Assembly: GCA_037954665.1 (NCBI GenBank)
Contig: JBBMOL010000119.1
Location: 1,116,001-1,180,000 of the forward strand
DNA from: Laguncularia racemosa
Lineage: Eukaryota > Streptophyta > Magnoliopsida > Myrtales > Combretaceae
Length of the DNA: 64,000 bases
Direction: 5' to 3'
Part shown: positions 46,576 to 59,110 of the stretch, piece by piece
Layout of the letters: each line of letters starts with the position of its first letter
Numbering within the stretch: position 1 is the first letter of the stretch
Made by a program: the position numbers and the translations under genes
The notes under the pieces: generated by a model
The model's database searches: none
What the model was told of the DNA's origin: nothing
What the model saw: the letters and a program-made list of their open reading frames with translations, nothing else

Positions 46576-48540
46576 TATGTGCATCAAATATTAATTATTC
46601 CATGTATACTTAAGATGTAAATTCCTTTAATTTAAAAGGTTTTTCGGTAATTTGCAACAGGCTCTTTTTTTTTTTCTATATAATTTTTTTACCCATTCTA
46701 TATAGTTTTATCAACTATTTTAACAGGATTAATCTAATTTTCAATTTCACCATTCAGTTACATATATTAAATTTCCACCATTGATCATAATTAAATTTCC
46801 ACTATTAATATATAAATTAACAGTAAGATTAAAGGATGTACCAATCTCATCAAACATAAGAATGAAATCATAAAATATTCCACTCAGAGATGTGATTTTA
46901 TAATTCCATACTCAAACAAGCAGTTATACCTATGCCTTATGTCTTCCATTCACCCATGTTCATATAAGGTATCCATTTTCATGGTCTCCATGTGGTTGTC
47001 TTTCTTCTAGATGGTCTCTTATGTTGCCATCTCATATGTTGGCACATTTAAAAATCGTAACTTTAGGAGTTACCGTAGCCACCCATAAGCCAAATTAGTA
47101 TCTCTCTCAGAATCTTAGTCAAGCACTCCCACCAACTCCTCCGTGATAGCAGTTAATTCATGGTATATTGATTTTTTTTTCCTTTACATTTTCATTTGTT
47201 GATGTAATGACTTATATATATATTATTTCCTTCCAATTCGAAGATCGTATTTCCGGTTTGTATTTTTTTAGCTCTCTTTAATTTATTGTGTGCAACAAGT
47301 GTAGATAAAACCTGTCATGGTTGCTGCATCTATCAAGAGTCACCAAGGCAACATGTGGACAATTCTCGAAACCTGATGATCTTTTGTCTTGTCCGTTGCT
47401 TCTCCGAGGTAGTTATCAAATGCCTCTTTCTTTTATTTGCCCTTTTCTCAGTCTGCGAAAAGTGACATATTACAAGGAATTTTAAAATACAATCATTCAC
47501 TGTCGATTATCTTTATTTTATTATAATTGAATGTATTTTATTGCATAAAGGAGCCTATTAACAAGTTTATCAAAATCGTCTATAATTTCTTTTTATTATA
47601 ATTGATCTTATTTTTATTATATTTAAAAATATTTTACCATCAATATAAAAAATAACTATATAACACACTAACCCAATTGATATTTTTATTGTTGATGAGA
47701 AAAAGACTTATTTTCTAGCAAAATGTGATAGGCTTATAATAATAAGCCCAAGCCTACTATACAGACCTTAATATCTCTTCGATTGTACTCAATCTCTTTT
47801 CTCACAGAACCCTCTCGAAATTAGAGTTCCTTCCAAGTTATGTCCTTTCTCTCTTTCTCTCAATCTTACTCTGTTCTTCTACTTTTACTGGATCTATCTA
47901 ATCGTGTGTTCTGACGAGTTGTGTTGTTTTTGTCAATTTAGGTGAGTTTTAATTTTATTATTATAGATAATGGTTCTTTTGGCATTTTTATTGACTATTC
48001 AAGGTTTATTCCTCCATTCTCAACACTCTAATATCAATTCAATAACATCCAACTAAATAAAACAATATGTGTTCAATAGTTATTACAGCTCAATTCAATT
48101 TCTTGTAATAATAATTTCATTATACTCTTATTTTATTTAACGAAGTGAATAGATCGTTGCATTAAACCCTTTTTTTTTTTCCAACTTTTTATTGCATGTA
48201 GTTCAACCAATTAGTGACCCACTTGAAACCTTTCATAAGAATTGTACAGTATAATTTGATATATCATCATACATAGAATTAAATTGCACAAAAAAACATA
48301 CAGCTTGGAACACTAAAATTTTTTTCTTCTACATATGGTTTCATTCCGGATAAAGACAACCATGGCTTTCACATAAATATAATCTAACGTTATATCCGAA
48401 TTTATAAATTTTAATATAATACTATTATACGTGTTCAAATGAATAAATATTATCTATGTAAATAGTGAGTCTTACAGTAAGTTTTACGGTCATTATATCT
48501 ATATTATTAGATATATAGTCTTAAAAGAATTAAATACAAT
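46576..48540. other. AT-rich intergenic DNA
   Basis: No coding region or repeat could be assigned. A pyrimidine-rich stretch near 47770-47930 followed by TTTAGGTGAGTTT looks leader-like, but no reading frame follows it. Confidence 0.45.
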
Positions 48541-48559
48541 CAAAATGATTTTTTCGGTT

Positions 48560-49280
48560 CTCAGGAGAAAAAGGTTACATTGAAGTTTTTTAAGTTAATT
48601 TCACTTCATGAAATGATGATTACATCTATGTACGTATATATGATATAACTCCTTATATCTAAAAGTTTAAATAAAAGATTAGATTTATCTCTAGACTTGC
48701 AACATGGATGCATCATTCGGTTAATGAAATTATCAAAAAATGATATTTCAATTGCAATGATTACTAAGGCAAAGACAAATCTGTGATGGAATTTATTAAT
48801 AAATAAAATATTAATAGTAATTACCTTCAATTTGCAATGGAATTTATTAATAAATAAAAATTTAATTAAAATTATCATAAAAATAGATGGATTAGTGATG
48901 TAAATTATTAATAAATAATAATTTAATTGTAATTACCATCAAAACAAAGACAGATTTGTGATGGAAACTTTTAAATAAAGCAAAATAAGTTGTAATTTAC
49001 AATAAATCAGGGACAAAACTTAAGAATTTTGTCTCGTAATCGTTTTCTTTGTAAATTTTCATGATTAATTTGTGACAAAATTATTAATATAAGAGATAGA
49101 TAGTTTGCCACAAATTTTGCGATAGATATATAATTCATCACTACATAGAATTAGTGAGGACAATTTTGAAATAGAAATTTGTAATGAAAAATTTATTTTT
49201 GATAATTTTGTCACAGATTTCATACCTCTGGAGATAGAAATTTTGTTCTCCAAAACCAAAATTTCTTATAGCACATGTAT
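48560..49280. repeat. AT-rich tandem repeats, possible DNA-transposon end
   Basis: Four imperfect units of 54-63 bp containing GTGATGGAATTTATTAATAAATAA start near 48783, 48837, 48895 and 48958. The right side ends with ACCAAAATTTCTTATAGC, which inverted (GCTATAAGAAATTTTGGT) resembles CACTA-type termini. No matching left end or target duplication was found. Confidence 0.35.
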
Positions 49281-49299
49281 CACACATAAGCGTGTTGAG

Positions 49300-49815
49300 A
49301 AGCAATTACCACACATAAGAGAGGTTCAAATAATGCATGTGCTGATGCAACTATAAAACCATCAGGATTTCCTTCCTTGATATAAATAGACTTAATGAAG
49401 CACCATTACTCTTAAAAGAATGAAGGTTGAAATCACACAACGGCTCCTTATGTTTTCTCCTCCCCTAGTTGCTAATATGTCATAGTTGGACAGGGTAGCG
49501 ATTCTCAATGAAGTGACGATTTTTAGAAAGAGAGTTTTTCTTATCTTGTCCTAACTTGCTTGTGCCACCAATGGAGTATTGAAGGGGGATGCACGCCATA
49601 GAGGGAGAGTGTTGACTTGGATCATATGGTAGCAAAGTAGTGCCATGCCTCGATCCGATAGAGTTAGAGCCCCAAGCTAAAGTGCTTTGGAACAACTTGT
49701 TGCCTTGACTCCAAAGCAGTACGTTGGTTGTTACCTTTCATGCTAAAAAAATGTTTTATGCATACTTTGCTCTCACTTTGAAAAAACATTGCATGCTTAG
49801 AAGCAACGATGATGA
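49300..49815. other. Unassigned sequence next to gag fragment
   Basis: No reading frame with recognisable features. It probably belongs to the same decayed retroelement as the gag fragment at 50426-50632. Confidence 0.3.
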
Positions 49816-49819
49816 ATGT

Positions 49820-50320
49820 TGCTAAAGAGAGATCTATAGGCTTAAGCTATGGATGATAGTCGCATCTAGATGCAGCAACAATGGAGGACTGCTTAGGCTT
49901 AATATGTAAGGGCATTGTTTAGACTTAGAGCATAATGACTAGATGCAAAAGCATTGTTTGTGCTTAAAGTATGAGAGTTGAGATTTAAGGGTATTACTTT
50001 GACTTAAAGCACGAAGGCTATGATGCCAAGACATTGTGTAGGCTTGAAGTATTAGGACTTTGATGCTAGAGTATTCTTTGGGCTTAAAGCATAAAGATTG
50101 TGACACTACAACATTGCTTAGTTTTAAAGTGTAAAAGCTAAGATGCTTAGGTGTTGGCTAGGTTTAGAGTGTAGAAGCTAAGATGTTATGCTATTGTCTA
50201 GGCTTAGAGCATAGAAGCTAGGATATCAAGCATTGTCTAGGCTTAAAAGGTAAAAGCTAATATACTTGGGCTTAAAGTGTAGAAATTACAATACTAAGGT
50301 ATTATTTAGGCTTAAGAGAA
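49820..50320 (+). repeat. Minisatellite, about 40-60-bp units
   Basis: Around ten diverged units built on GGCTTAAAGCATAGAAGCTA followed by GATGCTAGGGCATTGTTTA-like sequence (for example near 49890, 49917, 49957, 50007, 50090, 50160, 50210, 50270). Unit length varies, so it is an old array. Confidence 0.75.
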
Positions 50321-50425
50321 GCAAACAATTAAATGAAATTTTTAATACTAAACAACGAAAATTTTCTCTTTGTTTTACAAAAGGAAAGATAGGGGTTACT
50401 CCTGCCTTCAATATTTAATGAAACA

Positions 50426-50632
50426 CTAATCACTATCAATGGACTCATATACCAATGATTTGGCATTATGGGTTAGGAGTAGGTTGCTTTGATCAATATC
50501 GTATTCAATGGTAAGCTCCTTAATTTGAATCATCTCGTGGAATATTCTTCTTAAACTCCAACGATCTTTGCTGGGGTAGCCTACCATTCTATGATTTCGA
50601 CAATACTTTGGATCCGTTATTTTCTTTGTCAT
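50426..50632 (-). pseudogene. Gypsy gag fragment with zinc-knuckle-like motif
   Basis: The 68-residue stretch contains ITDPKYCRNHRMVGYPSKDR followed by WSLRRIFHEMI, which resembles the DPKYC..HR..GHP..DCW..R region of Tat-type gag (knuckle residues partly replaced: Y for H, R for C). It is the only coding trace in 49.3-51.9 kb. Confidence 0.55.
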
Positions 50633-50639
50633 AAGTTAG

Positions 50640-51955
50640 TGCTCAATGCTTGGTAATTTGATGTCCATATATTGCAACCAAGGATCAAGGATAACAAGTA
50701 GTTTTTTTATTGAGTATAGGAATAGGGTAACTTTTATATAACTTCTTTCAGCATCATTCCTTGGCCTTTTGTTGCTCCTAAAGTACTTTATGAGAGTTGA
50801 GTTAATAAAAGCTATTTGTTTATTGAGCTTTTTTTTTTTTTTTTCTTTTCACCATTGCCTTGCAACAAAGATGTTGATTCTTTATGCATTCCCTATAAGA
50901 GAGTGAAAAAATACAAAGAAAGATTCTTCAAGTATACTATATACTCAGAAAACATATCTTAGATGCAGATCTTTAGTTGTTCTTTCTTATTGAATATATC
51001 TTAGATGTCTAGGGAGCTTTACTACGCAACATGTTTCATGATGTCCTCTTCTAGCTTCTTTTAAATCCACCTCATAGTCAAATGACCTTTTTTTGTATAG
51101 AAAATAAAATTCTTTAAGAACATTTTACACATGTTTCTCCATGAATCTATTGAATTAGGGAGAAGATTAATATATCAAGTATATGTCTTTTTTGTAAGTG
51201 ACTTATACAATTCTTTTTAACTTTAAGTCACCATCCAATCTATAGACTTTTATTGCCCATTCACTTCATTAAACGTATTAGACCCATAATAGAAGTTATA
51301 TTTATTAGAAATTGAATAAATTTGGAATAGCCTATTATGCTATTCACTTTATCTAAAAAAATTTTGAAATAATAGATTAGTAATACAATTGAAATTACAA
51401 CACTGCCTATACTTTTTCTTAAGTAGACTATTAATTTTTTTTGTACTTAATCTTGACTTTGTTAGAAATGAAAATGAAAAAATGAAAAGGCAAGAGAATC
51501 TTGCCTTTAAGATCATCACATTGGTGTTAGTGCGATTTTTGTATGCTTAAAAAGTAAGAGAAGGAAAGTTATAGGGAAAACATCAAACTTAATTTGATTT
51601 AGTCCTAGTATGGAAAAATACTAAGAGACAACTTAAAAATTTAGAGAAAACTTGAAATTTCAAAAAATGGATAATTTTAGGGCTTTTGTCAATAACAGGA
51701 ATAAGGTTATGTAACTAGTAGATTCAACAAAAGTAGTGTGAATAGTGGCCAGTTTGCAGGAAGTGATTAAGATGAACTCTTACATTCCATATCTTAAGTG
51801 TCGTGTATTGTATAACCATAGCTTCTAGCATATGGACTTGCTTATCTTTTTCATGAAGGATTTCCTAAACAACAATAAGAGGATTAATAAGTTAAATTAG
51901 TTGGGTGGTACTAGACATTATCACAGTTCAAATCAAAATCGTGACTTGGCTTGGA
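50640..51955. other. Decayed, unassigned AT-rich DNA
   Basis: Probably the decayed rest of the retroelement that supplied the gag fragment. No reading frame, terminal repeat or RNA gene was identified. Confidence 0.35.
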
Positions 51956-51959
51956 ATCA

Positions 51960-53690
51960 ACATGACATTTTGATGGGTGTCGAATCCAACAAAAATAAAA
52001 CCTACTCCTAGACAATTATATGATTTGCATATAGTGGTGAGTAGGGTCGAATCCACAGGGATTGGTAAAGATGTTTCTATTCAAAGAGAACAATAAGAAA
52101 AAGGAAAATGGGGGGGTTTGGTTTGTGAATCAAATAAAGTAAAACAAGGTAAGAAAATCAGATATTGGTAAAAAGCCTAGCCAAAGGAATCAAGATGGTT
52201 TAATTCTAGGAATTGATCATCGATGCAAATGTTCTCTATTCTTGTTCTAGATAAATTGGTTATGGTTATTAACAAGCTCTAACAACCTATCTCTCCTTAC
52301 TTCCTCGATAACCTCGGACAAGCGCTTTGAATTATTTCTCTTATTGATTAAACAACCCTTAGACAAGCGCTTAGGATTTAATCTATCAATAGCATTAAGA
52401 TCTAGAGAGACTACCAATTCATGCCAGTAGATTATAAGATAACCTATTTAAACATGATCACACACCTCCATAACATGAATTCGATCATCTCTTTTATAAC
52501 CAAACATGTTATTGTGTCACTAAGACTAGAACAATCAAACAATTACGGATTTGACGTGCTAGTTGACAATATATTAACTTGCTAATTGAGTAGAAGAGCT
52601 CTATTCATACCAATCAACAAAGATAATAATGACAAAACGATTAGAAGATATATGAATACCCGAAAGCAAAGAATAGAATAAATACAAGTCAATTAGACCT
52701 CACAATTCGTGGAGAATTAAACATCTATGACCCTTTTGCTAGAAAAGTAGCTTAGCTACACATGTTCATCAATAAAACGAAAATAAAAGATAGAAACATA
52801 ATGAACCCGGTTGCTTGCTCTGCCTCCACGTTTCCTTCTTCAAGATCCAAGATTCCGAGATCAAAAGTTGTCCTAACCCTGTAGGGTTGGCTCTATTTAT
52901 ACTATTAGATGGATAGCATGTGATCTTTTGCTAGCAAGATACGAAAATATCTTTCCTTTTTCAAGTAGATTTCGAGAATTGAAGATACGTCTGCCTGGAA
53001 CGCCCCACCACACGGCCGTGGGTTAAGCCGTGCCATCCTCTGTGCATAATCTTCAAGTCTTCAACCGCGCCCAGTGTTAACCACGGTTACACACACGGCC
53101 AGATTTCAAGCCGTGCCTTAGTCTGTGCATAATCTTCAAGTCTTCATCCACGCCCAGTGTGAACCACGGTTACACACACGGCCAGATTTCAAGTCGTGCC
53201 TTAGTCTGTGCATAATCTTCAAGTCTTCATCCGTATCCAGTGTGTAGCACGGTTACAACCACGGCTAGATTTCAAGCCGTGTCTTCATCTGGTTGATGTT
53301 CCACACTTTCTTCTCCTTGGCACATCTATCTTCCACCACGGCTTCAAGCACGGTTTATCCCACGGGTTCCACCACGGCCGTGCCTTAAGCCGTGTCTCTC
53401 TCTGTTCAAAGACCTCATTTTCGCCTTCTTGTCCAGTGTGTAACACGGTTTGAACCTTGGCCGTGCCTCAAACCGTGCTTCCTCCGGTGGTGTAATTTCT
53501 TGTCTTGATCCAAGTTGTAGATGACTTCTCTAAAATACTTGAATTAGCACCCTTGACTCCATTTAACCTGATTTATCACGATGATAGAATTAAAGTACCA
53601 TTTCCTTATGATTTCTATAAAATCAATAATAATTTAACACAATTTATACTATAAAGATTTAGTATAAAATGGCTCTATCACATTTCCAAC
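51960..53690. repeat. Non-autonomous LTR-like repeat element
   Basis: A noncoding unit opening with GGTGTCGAATCCAAC and GGGTCGAATCCACAGGGATT, ending with TTGACTCCATTTAACCTG and AGTATAAAATGGCTCTATCA. Such units with a GGGTCGAATCCACAGGGA-like motif are common plant repeats. The nested repeat in T2 (27.07-28.49 kb) has similar architecture. The part 52990-53490 is rich in CACGGCCGTG motifs. Confidence 0.45.
53039..53287 (+). repeat. Three 83-bp tandem units with CACGGCC motifs
   Basis: Units start TCTGTGCATAATCTTCAAGT at about 53039, 53122 and 53205. Each carries GCCCAGTGT..., CCACGGTTACA and CACGGCCAGATTTCAAGCCG, with few differences between the first two units. Confidence 0.85.
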
Positions 53691-55800
53691 CCAAAACCAT
53701 GATTAGGACTCATAGGTCATGAGCCGTATAGGAACCACTAATTTCAACTAGTGAAAAAAAAAGAATAAGTGAATGTGAATTTAATGACAAACATAATAAT
53801 GTGGACAAGTGGAAATAATAAAAAGGCAAAAGCCATTAGAGAGAGACACAAAGAGATAAAGTTTTATAACCTTTTCTAATATTTGTATCATTTTATTTAA
53901 TATTAATAAAATTCTAGAGTGCTTCCCCTCCCTTATGTACAGGACTTTTGTTTATATGTATATTTAAATTTAATTTTTTTTTCAAAGAATTTCATTATAA
54001 TAAATAGTTATTAATAATTAGTGTAATAATTTAATTTGTTAATTTGTAAATTTTAGGATAACAAATTGTATTGAAGAAAGAATAAAAAATAAAAAAAGGT
54101 CACGAGTCCAAAACCGGCTTGTGACCTACCGGTTCTAGTGAACTGGCTACATAGTTTCGAACCCGATTCTCCTAACTCTTGACTCATGACCCGAAGATTT
54201 CGAGTCAATTCCAAATCAAATTGAAACTATGATGGTGTTTAGGTGGTACTTTGTTACGTAACAACAAAAGGACTTAGCAAGGTTGTACCTTATTATACAG
54301 CTGCAATAAGAACATCCATGACATAAATTGAGAGAACATTGTTATAAACTAATTCTTCATGACTCTAGTATTTTCTAATAGCATACACATCATGTACTAA
54401 TTGTAAATATAAGCACCTTTCTATATGTATTGTATCCATTAACTTACTACAAAATAAAATAAAATAAAAATAAGCCTATTGATTTATTAGTAATTTATAA
54501 GGGAGACATATATTAAGTTAGAAATTTACTTCTTCTTTTTTTTTCTATCTTATTTTGGTAAATATACCCTTTAAAAGTAGTCCTAGTCATGTATATCATT
54601 AAAAAAAAAAGAAAACGTAAGGACACAAAAACTAGAAAAAGGAAATAAATATTATTATTTTTGAAAAAAAATCCCAAAAACATACTAATTGGAAAATATT
54701 TCTAGGAATGTGCTACTTGAAATGGGCACTTCAAGCACTAATTTCATCAAAACATCAAAAACTTTGTCAACTCCTTCCCTCTTCCTTATTCCTCATTTGC
54801 ATGCCACTTTACTTTCCTTTCCCTTTCTCTCTCTATCTCCAAAAACTTCAAAACCCTAACCTCATATTTCCTCTCATTTAGACTATTTTAGGATGAATTG
54901 AAGGCTAATCAAAGGTTTAGGTAGTGGGATTATTCAATTGATGGTGAAGTTTGCATAGAAAATGTTTGTTTTCATGGTATTTTCAACCCCTTTTCTTTAG
55001 AAGTTGCAACAAACTCTAAGGTAAATACTTTTATTATATTTTGTGATTTGTATAATATTGTAAACATATAAATGTAGGATAATATGATATTATGGTACGG
55101 TAATGTTTGTGCTATGATGCTTGGGTAGTTTTTTATTTTTCCAATTTGTAGATCTTTTTTTTTTTATCTTACTAAGTAAAAATTGATAGTTAAAGTGACA
55201 ATTTTAAGTAGCATATTATCAGGAATACTTTTTCAATTGGTATAAGGAGGGAATGTTTTGAAAAAAAAAAGGGTAATATGTTTTTTTGTTCCTTGAGAAA
55301 AAAAAAATAGAAAGTATAGATTAATGTGAGATGAAGAACAGTTTTCAGGTAAAATAAAAAGAAATAGTAATAGTACATGAGATATCAAAATGAGTATTTG
55401 AAGCTTTAGTATTATTGGTAATTTATATTTATAGTTATATACATTAAATTTTTATTTTTCATGTAGCTTCTTATTAAATAGTATATAATAAAGTTTCATA
55501 AATACATAGATGTCATTATTATATAATTATCTAATAGACAATTATTTGTTAATATAGTAACTTTTAAAATTTATTTGTAATAAATAAACATGTAAATATA
55601 AAAATTGTATATAATGAATACGATTCATGTAATATATAATCAAGCTCAAAGTATATGCATTTCATCATAATTTAAGTTTGTGATAATAATAATGCATATT
55701 TGCCAATAGGGCTTGATGCATATTATGTACAATTAAATTTGATTATAAATAGTTTTGTAAATTGCATGTGATCGGTATATAATGTAAACTGTTATTGAAA
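53691..55800. other. Intergenic DNA and probable MULE C leader
   Basis: 54060-54200 holds GGTCACGAGTCC, ACCGGCTTGTGACCTACCGG and related GACCCG motifs, reminiscent of some hAT ends, but no pair was found. From about 54770 a CT-rich stretch and CCCTAACC lead toward the MULE C coding part, so this is probably its untranslated leader. No terminal inverted repeat was seen. Confidence 0.35.
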
Positions 55801-55825
55801 TGTTTTGAGCCACTAGGTAAGCAAA

Positions 55826-58320
55826 ATGTTTGAGATTTACTATACTTATGGGAATATTGTGGATGGAGCTAATGGGGGTTACTATGATAGATGCTCGACA
55901 ACTGTGGTTGGAGTTCATCTTGGTTTAACTTATGAACAGTTATTAGGTATTATTTATATCCATCTTCGGATTGATAGTGCAACTAGTTGGATTGAGTTGA
56001 TCTATAGGTTTCCAATAATATAGGGTAACGTCTATCATTACTATGCAATGCCAGTCAGTGATGGTTATGATGTGAACTAAATGTTGACAAGTTCATTGGT
56101 GCAATCTAGGGGTAGTGGTATAGTTAAGTTGTACATGCAAATAAATGAAATTGAGTTACCTACTCTAATGGATATTGGTTTAGGATGAGATGATATAAAT
56201 CATGATTCGATTCCAACTTAGGTACCTAAATATCAATACGTTGAAACTATTGAAGAATAGGTTTTAGTGGTAATCAGCCTAAGATCTACAACATCGGTAT
56301 AGGTTAACCAATGAAAGAGACAAATGTTGAAAATGATGTAGCTTGTCATGCTTCTAGTGATGATTCGAGTCTTAACTCATCTAGTGATAAAGATGGTGGG
56401 GAGAATGATGAAGGTTAGTCGTAGACAATAGATAAGCCACATGAGTCAAGCTAAAGAGGGGATTGGCTACTTAGGTTTCTAAATTATGTTGATACTGTTA
56501 GGGGGTTGGAACTTATGCCATTCTTTATAGCTGATGTAGGCAGTGGATATGTGGATGATTAGAATATAAGTGAGGGGGAATGGAGCCTTAGTGATGGGTT
56601 TAAGGTGGGAATGCAACTTGAAATGAAAGAGCACTTGATATAGGCAGTCAAAATACATCACGTAGTAAATCATCATAACTACGTTGTAGATAAATCATCT
56701 CTGAAGTTTTGGATTATGAGTGATGCTAGTAGTTATGCTAGTAGCCACAATGGTTGCAAGTGGAGACTTCATACATGCTTGAAAAAGCATGCTAGGTGTT
56801 TTCAAATAACAAAATTCAAGGGTTATCGTACATGTGTTAACCTTGGAATTAACCAAGGTCACCCCTAATTAGATTCTACAACTATGGCCAGATGTCTTAT
56901 ATTAAAGGTAGCAGCAGACTTAAATGTGAAAATTAAACAATTACAGACCTCTATACATAAGGAGTTTAGATATACTATGCACCCTAAAGGAGTTTGAGAG
57001 GCAAAGCAGAAGGCCATTGAACTCATAAATGCTAGATGGGAGGATTCATATGCTATACTCCTAGGTACGATCATAAAGTGAAAATGTCTAGACTCCAACA
57101 CTTAAGGGCACGTGATATTTGATAGTCTTTTAGGAATTTGGACCATGTATTGATGCATTTTTTCCACTGTAGGTATTGTAGAAAACCAATCCCGTTGTAG
57201 GTATATGAAACTTCAAAACTAAATGGAGTTGCCTACTGAATTTTCCTAATGTTTTCAAGTTGTTAATTACAATTGATGGTACTTTCCTATACGGCAAATA
57301 TAAGCACAAGTTATTCATAGTGACAAGCTTAGATGGTACGAACCACACAGTGTCTTTAGCATTCACATTAGTGAATGAAGAATATGAAGACACTTGGAGT
57401 TAGTTCTTGAGATGTGTTCTTATGTTTGTTATTAAGGATCGGACTGATGTTTGTTTAATTTCCAACCATTACAAAAGTATAAAGGCTGTTGTATAGGGCA
57501 AGAATGCAATGTAGCCAAGGGGTTGGCCATGATGATGGTACATCCACCATGTTGCACACAACTTCAACAAATATGCTAAGAGCACTCAATGCAAGGACTT
57601 GTTGAAGAAAATTGCATTCTAGTTGCAACCGAGGAAGTTCCAAAAGTATTACGTAGAAGTGTGGTGGCTTAATTCAATCACGAATAGATACTTTTGATAT
57701 CTTCATTCGTGTACATAGACATTGTCTTATGATAGGGGAGTTAGGTTTGGAATTGAGATCTTAAATATGTTAAAGAACTACAATTCTACATTGAAAGTGG
57801 TAAGGAACTTACCCATTGCTACATTGGTGAAGAAGACATGTTATAATTGCAATGACTCCTTCAACAAGCAAATGGTGGATGCATTTAGAGAGTTGGTAAC
57901 TAGTCAAATATTAATAAAGGTGGTTGCCAGAAAATTTGAAAGGTGATTAAAAGCTTCTAAAGGCCATTGCATTGTCCTGTTCGACCATCAAGCACACATA
58001 TTTGAAGTTATAACTATACTACACATGGATCACTCTGACTTTATAGGTAATTGGTATAGTTTAGAACATCAACAACGAGTTTATGGATGTTCATTTAGAC
58101 CTTACGTCAACACAAAAGATTGGAAAGATCTTTAGTTCCTTGTTTAGCACCTAATGCCTTATCAAAGGAGAAAGCATGGGATGCTTCAACAAAAATGGTT
58201 TCAAAACAAGATAGACATACGCGAGTTGCCACTAGCTATAACTTGCAGTTGATGTGGAGGGGGAGGCCATAATAGAAGAACATGCCTTGAATATAATAGG
58301 CAAGCATAGTAAGATAGAAC
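55826..58320 (+). pseudogene. MULE C transposase (MuDR/MURA-type), broken
   Basis: The N-terminal part (55826-56023) starts MFEIYYTYGNIVDGANGGYY. A MuDR-type DNA-binding part follows about 56580-57080 (SDGFKVGMQLEMKEHLI, NGCKWRLHTCLKKHARC, VNLGINQGHP). The MULE catalytic part is about 57250-57420 (ITIDGTFLYGKYKHKLF, GTNHTVSLAFTLVNEEY), with NSTLKVVRNLPIATLVKK at about 57780. A SWIM-like region and the zinc knuckle CGGGGHNRRTC (about 58255-58290) close it. It is longer than the MULE A transposase because the N-terminus survives. Numerous stops make it inactive. Confidence 0.85.
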
Positions 58321-58453
58321 CAGGTCACCTTGTTGTTTGGTTTATTGCATGTAGTTGTGATTTATATGTGCCACACATACTTATATTTGTTCATGTATGT
58401 GCATTGACAATGGCATCTTTGATTTAACGTGTACATATCTTTGTTTCAGATTT

Positions 58454-58590
58454 GCGGATGGATTTAAGACCACATGATAGATCTTTGTTGCTAAGTCAAA
58501 TAGTCTATAGGTCAGAGCTAGTTTAGAGTGGTCAAGCAATAACTTCAGTACATAATGCTCTAATCAATGTGAGGTGATCCTTAAATGACA
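58454..58590 (+). pseudogene. PMD N-terminal remnant in MULE C
   Basis: ATG at 58454 opens MDLRPHDRSLLLSQIVYRSE, the typical start of a PMD protein, preceded by CTTTGTTTCAG, a fine 3' splice site. It has a stop after about 23 residues and is cut by the LTR junction at about 58590. It could be a separate gene or an exon spliced to the transposase. Confidence 0.65.
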
Positions 58591-59110
58591 TAAGGGATAA
58601 CCCATCTTCGGCGATTTAATTCTAATTGGATGATATTTATCCTATTTCTGTTGAAGATCTGTTGGATTTGTGCAAAAAATCGAATCAAAACGGCCGAAAT
58701 TCGGATTTTTCTCCTTGCTGGCGATCTCGGACGGAGGTTAAAGATGATCACACGCTCGGCGCGTGCGTTCGCTCCAGCCAATCGGCTGCTGGCACGTGTC
58801 CCAAGCAGAGAAAAAATTTGCAAAACGCGGATTCTGCTTCCCCTGCGTTTTGAACCCCTGACCGAGCCCTCCCGCGTGCGCACTAGACCAAGGTTCGGAC
58901 CAGCTGGGCTAGCCCACTTTTGTGATTTTATTATTTTCGCAATTTGCATATATGCAATGCGAATTTTTTTTATTTTTTTGTATTTTTTGAAATTTAAAAA
59001 ATTTTTAAAAATTATTTAACCCTTTTTATTGCCATTTCTGCAATTATTTTCCAAAATTGATGTATTTTTCCTATTTATTTTTCGAAATTTCTTTTATTTA
59101 TTTCTTGTTA
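58590..59110 (-). repeat. Tat LTR fragment (U3 part), copy 1
   Basis: Aligns along its length with 60230-60720: TGATATTTATCCTATTTCTG, CGGCCGAAATTCGG, CCAGCCAATCGGCTG, GAGAAAAAATTTGCAAAA. It carries a tRNA-like segment inverted at 58846-58915. The order on the minus strand equals the U3 part of the T1 LTR. It runs directly into the end of copy 2 near 59110. Confidence 0.72.
58846..58915 (-). other. tRNA-like segment in Tat LTR, copy 1
   Basis: On the minus strand GGGCTAGCCCAGCTGG (A-box-like) is followed about 50 bp later by GGGGTTCAAAA (B-box-like). Homologous to 6028-6105 in T1. Not called a functional tRNA gene. Confidence 0.5.

Larger units (their letters stand above)
55826..58590 (+). 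mobile_element. MULE C (transposase plus PMD start, truncated)
   Basis: A third Mutator-like element, plus strand, with transposase followed 130-140 bp later by the start of a PMD gene. The right side is cut by minus-strand Tat LTR sequence at about 58590. The left end was not located. It is diverged from MULE A in coding sequence but has the same gene order. Confidence 0.75.

Noticed and set aside
47770..47950. Possible promoter and leader of an unknown gene
   Set aside because: Pyrimidine-rich and followed by a splice-donor-like sequence, but no open frame or exon could be found downstream.
55190..55378. Minus-strand frame rich in Phe, Tyr and Leu
   Set aside because: A product of AT-rich low-complexity sequence in the MULE C leader; no conserved features.
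58581..58949. 122-codon frame in the inverted LTR, with a similar one at 60183-60497
   Set aside because: Both lie in the GC-rich U3 of the LTR and exist only because the LTR copies are related; no protein features.
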